Shown: positions 8,345 through 17,167 of the stretch, in pieces | Position numbering within the stretch: the stretch's first letter is position 1 | Layout of the letters: the number at the start of each line of letters is the position of its first letter | Assembly (NCBI RefSeq): GCF_000744225.1 | Contig: NZ_JQLN01000001.1 | Coordinates: 744,001-808,000, forward strand | Reading direction: 5' to 3' | DNA: 64,000 nucleotides | Origin: Kitasatospora mediocidica KCTC 9733 | Lineage (GTDB): Bacteria; Actinomycetota; Actinomycetes; Streptomycetales; Streptomycetaceae | Notes under the pieces: model-generated | What the model was told of the DNA's origin: nothing | The model's database searches: none | Seen by the model: only the letters and a program-made list of their open reading frames with translations | Position numbers and translations under genes: made by a program

Positions 8345-9427
8345 ATGGCCCTGTCTCTCTACGTGGACACCGAACGCTGGCGCGCGCACCAGCAGACCGT
8401 GCTGGCCGAGTTCCCCGGCCTGGTCCCGGTCGCCAAGGGCAACGGCTACGGCGTCGGCAACCGTCGGCTGGCCCTGGAGTCGGCCAGGCTGGGCAGCACG
8501 ATGATCGCGTTCGGCACCTCGTACGAGGCCGCGGAGGCACTGGCCGCCGAGGAGTACGCCAGCGCGCCTGCCGACCGCTACGAGGGCGATCTCCTGGTCC
8601 TCGCCCCCCTGCGGCCGCACGAGCCGAACTCGCCGCTGCCGACCCGGGTGATCCGGACGATCACCGACGTCACCGCGCTCCGGGCGCTGCCCGACGGCTC
8701 ACGGGTGGTGGTGGAGTGCATGACCAGCATGCGCCGCCACGGGATCGCCCCCGGTGACCTGGTGCAGCTGGCCGAGGCCGTTGACGACGTCACCTTCGAG
8801 GGCTTCGCGCTGCACCTGCCGCTGGACCGGCCGGACGGCTCCGACCCGGTGGGGGAGGTCGTGGCCTGGATCGCGACGATAGCGGCGGCGGGCCTGCCGA
8901 CCGACACCGTCTTCCTGAGCCACCTGGGCTCCCCCGAAATCGCCCGTCTCGCGGAGCTCTTCCCCACGACGGAGTTCCGCGCCCGGATCGGGACCCGGCT
9001 CTGGCTCGGCCAGGCCCGCGCGCTGGCCGCCCGGGCGACCGTGCTGGACGTGACGCCCGTCGCCAGAGGGGAGCGCTACGGCTACCGCCAGCACCGGGCG
9101 CCCTCCGACGGCCACCTGCTGGTGGTCTCCGGCGGCACCGCGCACGGCGTCGGCCTGGACGGCCCGAAGTACCACCACGGGCTGATCCCGCGCGCCAAGG
9201 GCATCGCCCGGGCCGGGCTGGCGACCGTCAACCGCACGCTGTCGCCCTACTCCTGGCAGGGCCGCCAGCTCTGGTTCGCCGAGCCGCCGCACATGCAGGT
9301 CAGCATCCTGTTCCTGCCCGCCGGTACCCGGGCGCCGGCCATCGGCGGCGAGCTCGACCTCACGGTCCGGCACACCACCACCCGCTTCGACCGTGTGGTG
9401 GACAGCGAACGGCCCACCGGGGCCTAG
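8345..9427 (+). CDS. alanine racemase-like PLP enzyme
   Basis: A 360-residue fold-type III PLP protein. The N-terminal barrel carries VAKGNGYG near residues 30-37, which matches the Lys that binds PLP in alanine racemases (V-K-x-N-x-YG type); the C-terminal beta domain ends with DLTVRHTTTRFDRVV. The usual catalytic Tyr context of the C-terminal domain is not obvious, so the activity may differ from a classical alanine racemase. The ATG at 8345 has AGGAG at 8331-8335. It lies directly behind the FemX-like gene, which suggests a shared role in cell-wall amino acids. The last 4 bp overlap the small opposite-strand gene at 9424. Confidence 0.8.
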   Translation: MALSLYVDTERWRAHQQTVLAEFPGLVPVAKGNGYGVGNRRLALESARLGSTMIAFGTSYEAAEALAAEEYASAPADRYEGDLLVLAPLRPHEPNSPLPTRVIRTITDVTALRALPDGSRVVVECMTSMRRHGIAPGDLVQLAEAVDDVTFEGFALHLPLDRPDGSDPVGEVVAWIATIAAAGLPTDTVFLSHLGSPEIARLAELFPTTEFRARIGTRLWLGQARALAARATVLDVTPVARGERYGYRQHRAPSDGHLLVVSGGTAHGVGLDGPKYHHGLIPRAKGIARAGLATVNRTLSPYSWQGRQLWFAEPPHMQVSILFLPAGTRAPAIGGELDLTVRHTTTRFDRVVDSERPTGA

Positions 9428-9594
9428 CCCTTCTGGCCCTTGGTCACCACGGTGGACGCGCCGTCCGCCGCACCGGAGTGGACGTGGGCGCTGGCGTCGA
9501 ACCCGAGCTGGAGCGCCCCCGCGCTCACCAGGGCGAGGACGCACAGCACCGTACGGCGGACCAGGGGGGCGCCTTCGCTCGCTGGATGGTGCAT
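9424..9594 (-). CDS. small hydrophobic or secreted peptide, hypothetical
   Basis: A 56-residue peptide with a basic N-terminus (LVRR), one hydrophobic segment TVLCVLALVSAGALQLGF and a short polar tail rich in Ser, Ala and His. This fits a signal peptide or a single membrane helix. An AGAGGA lies about 8 nt before the ATG at 9592-9594. It overlaps the stop of the convergent racemase-like gene by 4 bp. It is too short for homology by eye, and I give no function. Confidence 0.5.
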   Translation of the reverse strand: MHHPASEGAPLVRRTVLCVLALVSAGALQLGFDASAHVHSGAADGASTVVTKGQKG

Positions 9595-9710
9595 GGAGTC
9601 GTCCTCTCGGAGCACGGGGCAACGCTCACACGGCTGTGTGGACCGACAGCCCACGGTACCCGGCCGCACTCCGGAACGGACCCCCAGTCTGTGACCAACA
9701 TGTATTTTTA

Positions 9711-10502
9711 CTAGGGCAGTTGGGAGATCCTCCGGGGCGCGGACATGTCGTTGTTGTGCCCGTTCGTGACGGACTCGACGACATTGCTCGCCAGCCCCAG
9801 CACCAGGAACAGCACCAGCAGCGCGGTGCCCGCCCCGCTGATCCGCAGCGGCCGGGTGGCGGAGTGGGTCTCCACCCGCGGGTCCGGCGGACCGTCGCCG
9901 AACAGGCCCTTCGGGTAGGCCGAGGTCAGCATCAGCCCGTACGCGTGCACCCGCATCGCGAAGCGCGTGATGGCGGCGGTCGCCTCGAACAGCGGCCGGG
10001 GCATCCGGCCGGCGATCAGGACCCAGAGCCAGATCAGCACCGACACGGCGAACCAGCCGCTGCTGGCCAGGCTCTGGATGATCACCGCAGGGATCATCAG
10101 GATGAGCCGGAACAGCACGGCCAGCCGGTTCAGCCGGCCCGGGCGCAGCTCGATCCGCACCGGGTAGTCGGCCGGCGGGTCCAGCGAGAACGGCGGGTAG
10201 GCGTCGACCAGCAGCGTCGCGCTGGCCCCCACCCGCGTGTAGTAGCCGACGTACCCCGCCAGGAAGCGGGCGATCGGCTCGGGCAGCCGGCCGGTCGCCA
10301 GCGCGGCGAACCAGCCGACGATGACCACCAGGGTCGCCACGAACGACAGCACCACCAGGATGACGAAGTGCGGCAGCAGCAGCAGCAAGCGCAGCAACAC
10401 GGTGAGCCGGCGCTGGCCCGCGGGCTCGGGGATGTCGAGCGCCGGCAGCCACTCCACGGGTCCGGGCTCGGTCGGCACGCTCCATCCGCCTGGTGTTGCC
10501 AT
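9711..10502 (-). CDS. DUF4389-domain membrane protein
   Basis: A 263-residue integral membrane protein with two copies of the DUF4389 pattern: in each, a pair of long hydrophobic helices (about residues 33-70 and 125-165) is followed by a YxxRV-type segment, GYVGYYTRVGASATLLVDAYPPF in shortened form for the first and ITRFAMRVHAYGLMLTSAYP for the second. A last helix lies near residues 225-245. The start ATG is at 10500-10502. It diverges from the acetyltransferase at 10672 over a 169-bp gap. The function of DUF4389 proteins is not established. Confidence 0.8.
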   Translation of the reverse strand: MATPGGWSVPTEPGPVEWLPALDIPEPAGQRRLTVLLRLLLLLPHFVILVVLSFVATLVVIVGWFAALATGRLPEPIARFLAGYVGYYTRVGASATLLVDAYPPFSLDPPADYPVRIELRPGRLNRLAVLFRLILMIPAVIIQSLASSGWFAVSVLIWLWVLIAGRMPRPLFEATAAITRFAMRVHAYGLMLTSAYPKGLFGDGPPDPRVETHSATRPLRISGAGTALLVLFLVLGLASNVVESVTNGHNNDMSAPRRISQLP

Positions 10503-10671
10503 GTCCTGATGCCTCCGTCGAGTCGATCCGCCGTCGGACCTTGCCGTCCATGCCCCACGCTGGCAGGCCCGGCGGGCGGCGGCCTGATTTCAGGGCCGTC
10601 CAGGTGGCGGCGGCAGTCCTTCCCGGCTTCCCGTTCAGCCGGGAAGCTGCTACCTGTGCTGGAGTGGGCGG

Positions 10672-11448
10672 ATGGACAAGGACGAGGTACTGGCACTGTT
10701 CGACCGCCAGATGCGCCGGGAGGCCCGGTCCGACAGCCCCGGCTCCCGGGTCGAGCGGGACGGCGACGTGGTGCGGCAGGTCGGCGCGGACGGCGGCTGG
10801 AACGGCGTGCTCTGGTCGGATCTGGACGACGCCGGCGCCGCGGCGGCGATCGCGGCCCAGGTCGCGCACTTCACCGCGCGGGGAGGGGAGTTCGAGTGGA
10901 AGCTCTACTCCCACGACCGCCCGGCCGACCTCGGGCGGAGGCTGACGGCAGCCGGCTTCGCGCCCGATCCCCCCGAGACGCTGATGGTCGCCCGCATCGA
11001 CGAGCTGTCGGCCGAGGCCGCCCCTCCCGAGGGTGTGCGCCTGCTGCGGGTGACCGACCCGGCCGGCGTCGAGCTGCTGGCCGACGTCCACGACCAGGCG
11101 TTCGGCTCCGGCGGCGCCCGGATCCGCCGGTCCCTGCTCGCGCAGCTCGCCGGGGCCCCCGAGAGCGTGGTAGCGGTCGTCGCGATGGCCGGCGACCGGC
11201 CGGTGAGCGCGGCGCGGATGGAGCTGCCGCCGGGCGCGAGCTTCGCCGGACTGTGGGGCGGCGGCACCGCCGCGGACTGGCGCGGCCGGGGCGTCTACCG
11301 CGCGCTGATCGTCTACCGTGCCGCGATCGCCGCCGAGCACGGCTACGACTACCTCCAGGTCGACGCCTCCGACCAGAGCCGCCCGATCCTCCAGCGCCTC
11401 GGCTTCACCGCGCTCGGCACCACCACCCCGTACCGCTACCGCCCCTGA
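10672..11448 (+). CDS. GNAT-family N-acetyltransferase
   Basis: A 258-residue protein whose C-terminal half is a GNAT acetyltransferase domain: the acetyl-CoA loop is visible as DWRGRGVYRALIVYRA near residues 200-215 and the fold closes with PILQRLGFTALG. The N-terminal 120 residues form a second, degenerate GNAT-like lobe with no clear motif. GGAG at 10661-10664 sits 7 nt before the ATG. The acceptor substrate is unknown. It stands alone between a divergent gene and the eis gene. Confidence 0.82.
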   Translation: MDKDEVLALFDRQMRREARSDSPGSRVERDGDVVRQVGADGGWNGVLWSDLDDAGAAAAIAAQVAHFTARGGEFEWKLYSHDRPADLGRRLTAAGFAPDPPETLMVARIDELSAEAAPPEGVRLLRVTDPAGVELLADVHDQAFGSGGARIRRSLLAQLAGAPESVVAVVAMAGDRPVSAARMELPPGASFAGLWGGGTAADWRGRGVYRALIVYRAAIAAEHGYDYLQVDASDQSRPILQRLGFTALGTTTPYRYRP

Positions 11449-11463
11449 CACCCCCAAAATCGC

Positions 11464-11492
11464 TTGACCTGGCCACCGGTCGACGCTGCACT
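11464..11492 (+). promoter_or_regulatory. candidate promoter of the eis gene
   Basis: TTGACC at 11464-11469 is followed after 17 bp by TGCACT at 11487-11492, a fair match to housekeeping -35/-10 boxes. It leaves a 5' leader of about 50 nt before the ATG at 11548. This is a pattern match only. Confidence 0.35.
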
Positions 11493-11547
11493 GTGGCGGG
11501 GCATCACGCGTCGTGCTGCCCTCATCCCCGGGGAGGCAGCGGTAGCC

Positions 11548-12768
11548 ATGGAGATCCGTCAGACAACCGACCAGGACCTCGACGTCTTCGTCACCACCAT
11601 GTTTGCCGCGTTCGGGCGTTTCCCGAAGACCCCGACCGACGACGGCGGGGTCTGGTGGTCGGCGCTCGAAATGGACCGCAACCTGCTCGCCGTATCGGCG
11701 GACGGGCGGCCCGTGGGCACCACCGGTGCGTACTCCTTCGAGCTCACCCTGCCCGGTGGCATCATCGCCCCGACCACCGGGGTGACCACCGTCGGTGTCC
11801 TGCCCTCGCACCGCCGCCAGGGCGTGCTCACCGCGATGATGCGGCATCAGCTCGCCGAGCTGCGGGCCCGCGGGGAGTTCTTCTCCGTCCTGCTGGCCTC
11901 CGAGGCGCTGATCTACCGCAGGTTCGGCTACGGACCGGCGACCTACACGCAGCGCCTCACGGTGCCGCGCCACCGGGCCGCCCTCGCCGTTCCCCGGGCG
12001 CGCGCAGCTGCCGACGCCCCGGCGACCGGCTCGGTCGAGCTGCTGCGGCGCGCGGATTGCGGCGAGATCCTGGAAGAGGTCTACGACCGCTACCGCCGCG
12101 CCCAGCCCGGCGCGCTGGCGCGGCCGCACCGCTGGTGGGCCTCGGGCGCCGGGCATCCCCCGATCTCTTCGGAGCCGCGCTACGTCGCCGTCCACCGTGA
12201 CGCCGACGGCGTCCCGGACGGGTACGCCAGCTACTCGCTCGACGAGCACGACACCCTGACGGTCGACGAGACCATCGCCACCGACGACACCGCCTCCACC
12301 GCCCTGGCCCGGTTCGTGCTCGGACACGACCTGGTCGCTCAGATCGTGTTCCGGCACGTCCCGCCCGACCACCCGCTGCGCTGGCAGCTTCTGGACTTCA
12401 ACGCCGGCCAGCTGAGCAACAGCACCGACTGGCTCTGGGTGCGCCTGCTGGACATCCCGCGCGCACTGACCGCGCGCGGCTGGTTCACGGACGGCGAACT
12501 CGTCCTCGACGTCGACGACCCGTTCCTCGGCGAGCACGGCCGCTACCTGCTGACCGTCCGGGACGGCAAGGCCGACTGCGTCCCGACGGACCGGGAGCCC
12601 GACCTGTCCCTGGACGTGAGCGACCTGGGCTCGATCTACCTCGGCGGCACCACCCCGAGCACGCTCGTCCGTGCCGGACACATCCAGGCCCACCGCCCGG
12701 ACGCGGCCGCCCTCGCCGACGCGCTCTTCCGGGCCGAGCGCACCCCGCACTGCCTGCACTGGTTCTGA
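11548..12768 (+). CDS. eis: Eis-type GNAT acetyltransferase
   Basis: A 406-residue protein matching the Eis family (two GNAT lobes plus a sterol-carrier-like domain), which acetylates amines such as aminoglycosides or lysines. The acetyl-CoA loop reads VGVLPSHRRQGVLTAMM near residues 85-100, followed by SEALIYRRFGYGPAT. The chain ends in HCLHWF; in mycobacterial Eis the C-terminal carboxylate of a terminal Phe takes part in catalysis, and that terminal Phe is kept here. I chose the ATG at 11548, with GGGAGG at 11531-11536. Eis genes often serve drug or stress resistance; the natural substrate here is unknown. Confidence 0.88.
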   Translation: MEIRQTTDQDLDVFVTTMFAAFGRFPKTPTDDGGVWWSALEMDRNLLAVSADGRPVGTTGAYSFELTLPGGIIAPTTGVTTVGVLPSHRRQGVLTAMMRHQLAELRARGEFFSVLLASEALIYRRFGYGPATYTQRLTVPRHRAALAVPRARAAADAPATGSVELLRRADCGEILEEVYDRYRRAQPGALARPHRWWASGAGHPPISSEPRYVAVHRDADGVPDGYASYSLDEHDTLTVDETIATDDTASTALARFVLGHDLVAQIVFRHVPPDHPLRWQLLDFNAGQLSNSTDWLWVRLLDIPRALTARGWFTDGELVLDVDDPFLGEHGRYLLTVRDGKADCVPTDREPDLSLDVSDLGSIYLGGTTPSTLVRAGHIQAHRPDAAALADALFRAERTPHCLHWF

Positions 12769-12837
12769 CCAGGGCCGCACAGGCACGGTCGCCACACGAC
12801 GCTGAACATCGGACCTCCTGAAAGGGGCACCCCCACC

Positions 12838-13578
12838 ATGGTCCTGCTCGCACAGATCAGTGATCTTCATCTGGACGGCACAGAGCGGGCGCGCGAACGC
12901 GCCACCCGCGTCATGGACTACCTGCGGGCGCTTCCGACTCCGGTCGACGCACTGCTGGTCACCGGCGACATCGCCGACCACGGCGAACCGTCCGAGTACC
13001 GGGAGGCGGCCCGGATCCTGACCGCAGCCTTTCCCGTGTTGACCTGCCCGGGCAACCACGACTCCCGGGAGCCGCTGCGGAGCGCTCTGCTCGGCGAGCC
13101 GCCGGCCGAAGGCCCGGTGAACCGCCTGCACCTGATCGGCGGTACCGCGATCCTGATGTGCGACTCCAGCATCCCGGGCAAGGACGAAGGCCTGCTGGAC
13201 CAGCAGACGATGAGCTGGTTGGCCGAGTCGCTCGACGCGCTGCCCACCGGCACACCCGCGCTCGTCGCCTTCCACCACCCACCGGTGACGCTGCACCACC
13301 CACTGCCCGACTCCTACACCCTGCAGAACGACCAGGACTTCGCCGCACTACTGGCCGACCACCCCGAGGTGGTCGCCGTCATCACCGGCCACGCCCACAC
13401 CGCCGCGGTCTCCACCTTCGCCCGGCGCCCCCTGCTGGTCGGCCCGGCGGTCACCTGGACACTGCGCCTGCCCTGGGAGGGCACAGAGGTCGCGGACTTC
13501 GAGCAGCCGCCCGGCATCGCCTTCCACGTGCTGGACGAGCGGCACCGGCTCACCACGCACTTCCGCACCGTCCTGTAG
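12838..13578 (+). CDS. calcineurin-like metallophosphoesterase (CpdA type)
   Basis: A 246-residue metallophosphoesterase of the type that hydrolyses cyclic nucleotides. All metal-binding blocks are present in order: SDLH near residues 8-11, VTGDIADHG near 40-48, GNHDSR near 72-77, AFHHPP and ITGHAHT. No signal peptide, so cytosolic. The start ATG has a GAAAGGGG upstream. A small hairpin at 13593-13615 may end the transcript. Cyclic AMP phosphodiesterase is the likeliest activity by family, not proven by sequence. Confidence 0.85.
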   Translation: MVLLAQISDLHLDGTERARERATRVMDYLRALPTPVDALLVTGDIADHGEPSEYREAARILTAAFPVLTCPGNHDSREPLRSALLGEPPAEGPVNRLHLIGGTAILMCDSSIPGKDEGLLDQQTMSWLAESLDALPTGTPALVAFHHPPVTLHHPLPDSYTLQNDQDFAALLADHPEVVAVITGHAHTAAVSTFARRPLLVGPAVTWTLRLPWEGTEVADFEQPPGIAFHVLDERHRLTTHFRTVL

Positions 13579-13592
13579 CAACCGCCCGTTCC

Positions 13593-13615
13593 GCCGACCG
13601 AGCGGAGTGGTCGGC
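13593..13615 (+). terminator. small hairpin after the phosphoesterase gene
   Basis: GCCGACC (13593-13599) and GGTCGGC (13609-13615) form a 7-bp stem with a 9-nt loop 15 nt after the stop codon. There is no T-tract, as is usual in this GC-rich group. Confidence 0.35.
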
Positions 13616-13766
13616 CGGCGGGAGCGCCCGGCTCGGAGAAGTCCCGCGGTTGGGGCCGTCGCCGCTCGCTTCCCGGCCGCAGCCGATCCGCGATGAGGCC
13701 GAGGCGGATACCGCGCGGCCGATGCGATAGTGCTCGCGCGGAAGCCGAGCGGAGGGACGACCCAGG

Positions 13767-14570
13767 ATGGCCGAGGAACACCGAACCACGACGGAGCGCC
13801 TGCACCGCGACGACCAGGGCCGGCCCGTACCGACCGGCCGGGTGCGGCGAGTGGTGTCGCTGGTGCCCTCGCTGACCGAGGCGGTGGCCGAGAGCGCGCC
13901 GGAGCTCCTGCTCGGCGCGACCGACTGGTGCACGCACCCGGCGGGGCTGGACGTCGTGCGGATCGGCGGCACCAAGAACCCGGACACCGAGCGGATCGTC
14001 GCACTGCGTCCGGACCTGGTGATCGCCAACGAGGAGGAGAACCGGGAGGCCGATCTGGCGGCCCTGCGCAGCGCCTCGATCCCGGTCTGGGTCACCGAGA
14101 TCCGCACCCTCGACCAGGCCCTGGAGTCGCTCGACCGCCTGCTGACCGTGGCCTGCGGCCTGCCCCGGCCGGCCTGGCTGGACGCCGCCGAGGCGGCCTG
14201 GCGCGCGCTCCCCGCGCCGGACCCGGCCGCCCTGCGCAGCGCGGTCGTCCCGATCTGGCGCCGGCCGTGGATGGTGCTGGGCCGGGACACCTTCGCCGGT
14301 GACCTGCTGCGACGCCTGGGTGTCCGCCAGCTCTACGCCGACCACGCCGAGCGCTACCCGGCCGTCCCGCTCGACCAACTCCGCGCCGCCGGGCCCGATC
14401 TGGTGGTGCTGCCGGACGAGCCGTACCGGTTCAGCGCCACCGACGGCCCCGAGGCGTTCCCCGGCGTCCCGTCCGCGCTGCTCAGCGGGCGCCATCTCAC
14501 GTGGTACGGACCGTCGTTGGCGCAGGCACCGGCGGTGCTGGCCGCCCAGCTCGCGGCCGCACCGATCTGA
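13767..14570 (+). CDS. BtuF/FepB-like helical-backbone metal-chelate binding protein, no signal peptide
   Basis: A 267-residue protein of the periplasmic-binding type III fold (helical-backbone metal receptors that bind cobalamin or ferric siderophores). The opening strand VVSLVPSLTEAVAE near residues 28-41, the IGGTKNPDTERIVALRPDLV linker region and the C-terminal LRAAGPDLVVLPDEPY are typical. Unlike transporter components it has no lipobox or signal peptide, and no permease or ATPase gene is next to it. It is therefore probably cytosolic and perhaps not a transport protein. GGAGGG lies upstream of the ATG. Confidence 0.75.
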   Translation: MAEEHRTTTERLHRDDQGRPVPTGRVRRVVSLVPSLTEAVAESAPELLLGATDWCTHPAGLDVVRIGGTKNPDTERIVALRPDLVIANEEENREADLAALRSASIPVWVTEIRTLDQALESLDRLLTVACGLPRPAWLDAAEAAWRALPAPDPAALRSAVVPIWRRPWMVLGRDTFAGDLLRRLGVRQLYADHAERYPAVPLDQLRAAGPDLVVLPDEPYRFSATDGPEAFPGVPSALLSGRHLTWYGPSLAQAPAVLAAQLAAAPI

Positions 14571-14577
14571 TGGTCCG

Positions 14578-15678
14578 TCAGGCTGCCTTCGGCAGGCGGC
14601 CGGTGCCGGTCCAGGCCAGCAGCTGCGCCGCCGACCAGGTGGTGACCACCCGCTCGGGTGGCACGCCCGCCTGCGCGGCCCGGGCGCACCCGTAGGGCTG
14701 CCAGCTGAGCTGACCGGGCGCGTGCGCGTCGGTGTCCAGGGCGAACAGGCAGCCGGCCTGCTCGGCCTGCCGCAACAGCCGCAGCGGCGGGTCGAGCCGC
14801 TTGGGGCTGCAGTTGATCTCCACCGCCGTCCGGTGCTCGACGCAGGCCGCGAAGACCTGGGCCGCGTCGAACTCCGACTCCGGACGCGGCTTGTCCGCCG
14901 CGATCAGCCGACCGGTGCAGTGCCCCAGCACGTCCACCAGCGGGTTGGACACGGCGGCCGTCAGACGGCGGGTCATCGCGGCGGCCGGCATCCGCAGCTT
15001 GGAGTGCACCGAGGCGACCACCACGTCCAGCCCGGCGAGCAGGTCCTCGTCCTGGTCGAGCGAACCGTCGTCGAGGATGTCGCACTCGATGCCGGTGAGC
15101 AGCCGGAACGGCGCGAGCTTCGCGTTGACCTCGGCGACCACGCCGAGCTGCTCGCGAAGCCGCTCGGCGCTCAGCCCGTTGGCGACGGTCAGCCGCGGCG
15201 AGTGGTCGGTGAGCACCGCCCAGGCGTGGCCCAGCTGTCGGGCGGTGCGGGCCATCGCCTCGATCGGGCTGCCGCCGTCGGACCAGTCCGAGTGCAGGTG
15301 GCAGTCCCCGCGCAGTGCGTCGAGCAGCCGCCGGCCCGCCTCGTCGAGCTCGGCGAGCGGACCGCCGGCCCGTTCCTCCAGCTCGGCCAGGTAGCGGGGC
15401 GTCCGCCCGGCCAGCGCCTCGACGACGACGGTGGCGGTCTTCGGACCGATGCCCGGCAGCGCGGACAGCCCGGCGAGGGTGCGCGGCAGTTCCGGCCGGG
15501 CGCCCAGCACCTCGGCCGCCTTGCGGAAGGCCTGGACCCGGTAGGTCGAGGCGTGCTCGCGCTCCAGCAGGAAGGCGATCCGGTCCAGCGCGGCGATCGG
15601 GTCCAGGGGGTCCTGGGAGTCTGTCCGGTCCAGGGAGTCTGTGGGGTCCAGGGGATCTCTGCGGGCTTCGGCGTCCAT
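14578..15678 (-). CDS. PHP-domain protein with helix-hairpin-helix (PolX C-terminal type)
   Basis: A 366-residue protein corresponding to the C-terminal part of bacterial family X polymerases. Residues about 30-115 carry helix-hairpin-helix DNA-binding elements (LSALPGIGPKTATVVVEAL), and the remainder is a PHP metallo-phosphoesterase domain with GDCHLHSDWSDGG, LTDHSP, ASVHSKLR and DTDAHAPGQL supplying metal ligands. The polymerase palm itself is missing. An AGGAGG precedes the ATG at 15676-15678. The first 25 residues contain DPLDP/DSLDR-type short repeats. It neighbours a LigD-type polymerase and Ku, so a role in DNA repair is likely. Confidence 0.82.
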   Translation of the reverse strand: MDAEARRDPLDPTDSLDRTDSQDPLDPIAALDRIAFLLEREHASTYRVQAFRKAAEVLGARPELPRTLAGLSALPGIGPKTATVVVEALAGRTPRYLAELEERAGGPLAELDEAGRRLLDALRGDCHLHSDWSDGGSPIEAMARTARQLGHAWAVLTDHSPRLTVANGLSAERLREQLGVVAEVNAKLAPFRLLTGIECDILDDGSLDQDEDLLAGLDVVVASVHSKLRMPAAAMTRRLTAAVSNPLVDVLGHCTGRLIAADKPRPESEFDAAQVFAACVEHRTAVEINCSPKRLDPPLRLLRQAEQAGCLFALDTDAHAPGQLSWQPYGCARAAQAGVPPERVVTTWSAAQLLAWTGTGRLPKAA

Positions 15679-15771
15679 CGGCACCTCCTCCGTCCTCCAG
15701 GATGGGCCCGACCGGGCCCTGTCCGCAGCGCACGGGGTGCGAGCGGGCCGCCGAGGACGTGCGATGGAGGT

Positions 15772-16668
15772 ATGCCCGACCCCAACGCCACCGTCACCGA
15801 GGTCGACGGCCGCCGCCTGCGGCTGACCCACCTGGAACGGGTCCTCTACCCGCGGACCGGCTTCAGCAAGGCCGCCGTGCTGCACTACTACGCCCAGGTC
15901 GGCCCCGCCATGCTGCCGCACCTGCGGGACCGGCCGGCCAGCTTCCTGCGCCTGCCGGAGGGGGTGGAGGGCGAACGGTTCTGGGCCAAACGCGTGCCGC
16001 CCGGCGCGCCGGACTGGGTGCGCGGGCTGGACGTCGAGCACCATCGCGAGACGCTGCACCAGGTCGTGGTGGCCGACCTGCCCACGCTGCTCTGGGCGGC
16101 GAACCTCAGCTGCCTGGAGATCCACGTCCCCCAGTGGCGCCTGGCGCCGCAGACCCACGACCGGCTGATCGTCGACCTGGACCCGGGCCCGGGGACCTCG
16201 GTGGTCCAGTGCTGCGCGGTCGCGCTGGCCGCGCGCGAGCTGCTGGCGCAGGACGGCCTTCGGGCGTGGCCGAAGACCACCGGCAGCAAGGGCCTGCACC
16301 TGACCGTCCCGCTCGTCGAGACGCCCGCCGACCGGGTGGGCGACTACGCCCGCGAACTCGCCCGCCGCCTGCGGCTGGCGCTGCCCGAGCTGGTCGTCGA
16401 CCGGATGGCCAAGCAGCTGCGGGCAGGCCGGGTCTTCGTCGACTGGTCCCAGAACAGCAGTGCCAAGACCACGGCCGCCGCCTACTCGCTGCGGGCCGGC
16501 GCCGAACCGGGCGTCTCCACCCCGCTGGCCTGGCCGGAGGTCGAGAGCTGCGGACGGCCCGAGGAGCTGGCCTTCACCCCGGACCACGTCACCGCCCGGG
16601 TCCGGGAGCACGGCGACCTGCAGGCCGCCCTGACCGAGCCCGCGACCGCCGGTACCCTGCCGGACTGA
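15772..16668 (+). CDS. LigD-type primase-polymerase domain protein (NHEJ)
   Basis: A 298-residue archaeo-eukaryotic primase-like polymerase matching the polymerase domain of LigD, which fills in ends during non-homologous end joining. The catalytic LIVDLDPGPG (two Asp) lies near residues 131-140, KTTGSKGLHLTVPL near 167-180 and VFVDWSQNSSAKTTAAAYSL near 222-241. It stands alone without ligase or nuclease domains. The start is uncertain: GGAGG sits only 1 nt from the ATG at 15772, and AGGA at 15754-15757 is 14 nt away. It diverges from the PHP gene and lies 1.7 kb from Ku. Confidence 0.9.
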   Translation: MPDPNATVTEVDGRRLRLTHLERVLYPRTGFSKAAVLHYYAQVGPAMLPHLRDRPASFLRLPEGVEGERFWAKRVPPGAPDWVRGLDVEHHRETLHQVVVADLPTLLWAANLSCLEIHVPQWRLAPQTHDRLIVDLDPGPGTSVVQCCAVALAARELLAQDGLRAWPKTTGSKGLHLTVPLVETPADRVGDYARELARRLRLALPELVVDRMAKQLRAGRVFVDWSQNSSAKTTAAAYSLRAGAEPGVSTPLAWPEVESCGRPEELAFTPDHVTARVREHGDLQAALTEPATAGTLPD

Positions 16669-16693
16669 CCCGCCCCGGGAACAGGAGAAGACC

Positions 16694-16995
16694 ATGGAGT
16701 TCCTCGTCACGATGACCACCCGCGTCCCGGACGGGACCTCGGAGCAGGCCGTCGAGGAGATCCGGGCCCGCGAGGCCGTACGGGCGCGCGAACTCGCGGC
16801 GCAGGGCCACCTGCTCCGCCTGTGGCGCCCCCGCTGCGGCCGGGCGAGTGGCGCACGCTCGGCCTCTTCGCCGCCGACGACGGCGCCCGGCTGGAGGAGG
16901 TGTTGGCCTCCATGCCGCTGCGCGTCTGGCGCACCGACGAGGTCACCCCGCTGTCGCCCCACCCGAGCGACCCGCAGCCACCTACGGCGGGGTGA
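16694..16995 (+). pseudogene. muconolactone delta-isomerase-family protein, frameshifted
   Basis: The gene starts MEFLVTMTTRVPDGT, a clear match to the small muconolactone isomerase-like family of about 95-100 residues, and keeps the frame to LAAQGHLLRLWRP. There the frame is lost. One extra C in the run of five C at 16828-16832 restores PLRPGEWRTLGLFAADDG and DEVTPLSPHPSDP, ending at the TGA 16993-16995, a complete 100-residue protein. So one base is missing in a homopolymer: either a real inactivating mutation or a sequencing error. In this family close homologues often serve as stress or oxidation-linked dimeric proteins rather than catabolic isomerases. Confidence 0.8.
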
Positions 16996-17167
16996 GGGTC
17001 CGGACTATCCGGACCAGGACCCTGGTCCTCCCCCAAGATCCGACTCCGGGCCCGTCGGTCGTCGGTCGAGCGATGGAAGGATGGTTCGCGCACGACGACG
17101 GCGACGGCGCACCGGTCCGAGCCCGGGGCGCGGGCCGCCGCACCATCCGCAGAGGGAGACCACCAGC

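Noticed and set aside
9424..13299. A 1,291-codon open frame opposite to several genes
   Set aside because: It is the antisense of GC-rich real genes. The frame has no recognisable domain except at its 3' end, where I keep only the 56-aa peptide and, in another frame, DUF4389.
15600..15670. Short GGGTCC-type repeats as a regulatory array
   Set aside because: They encode the DPLDP/DSLDR repeats at the start of the PHP protein and need no other explanation.
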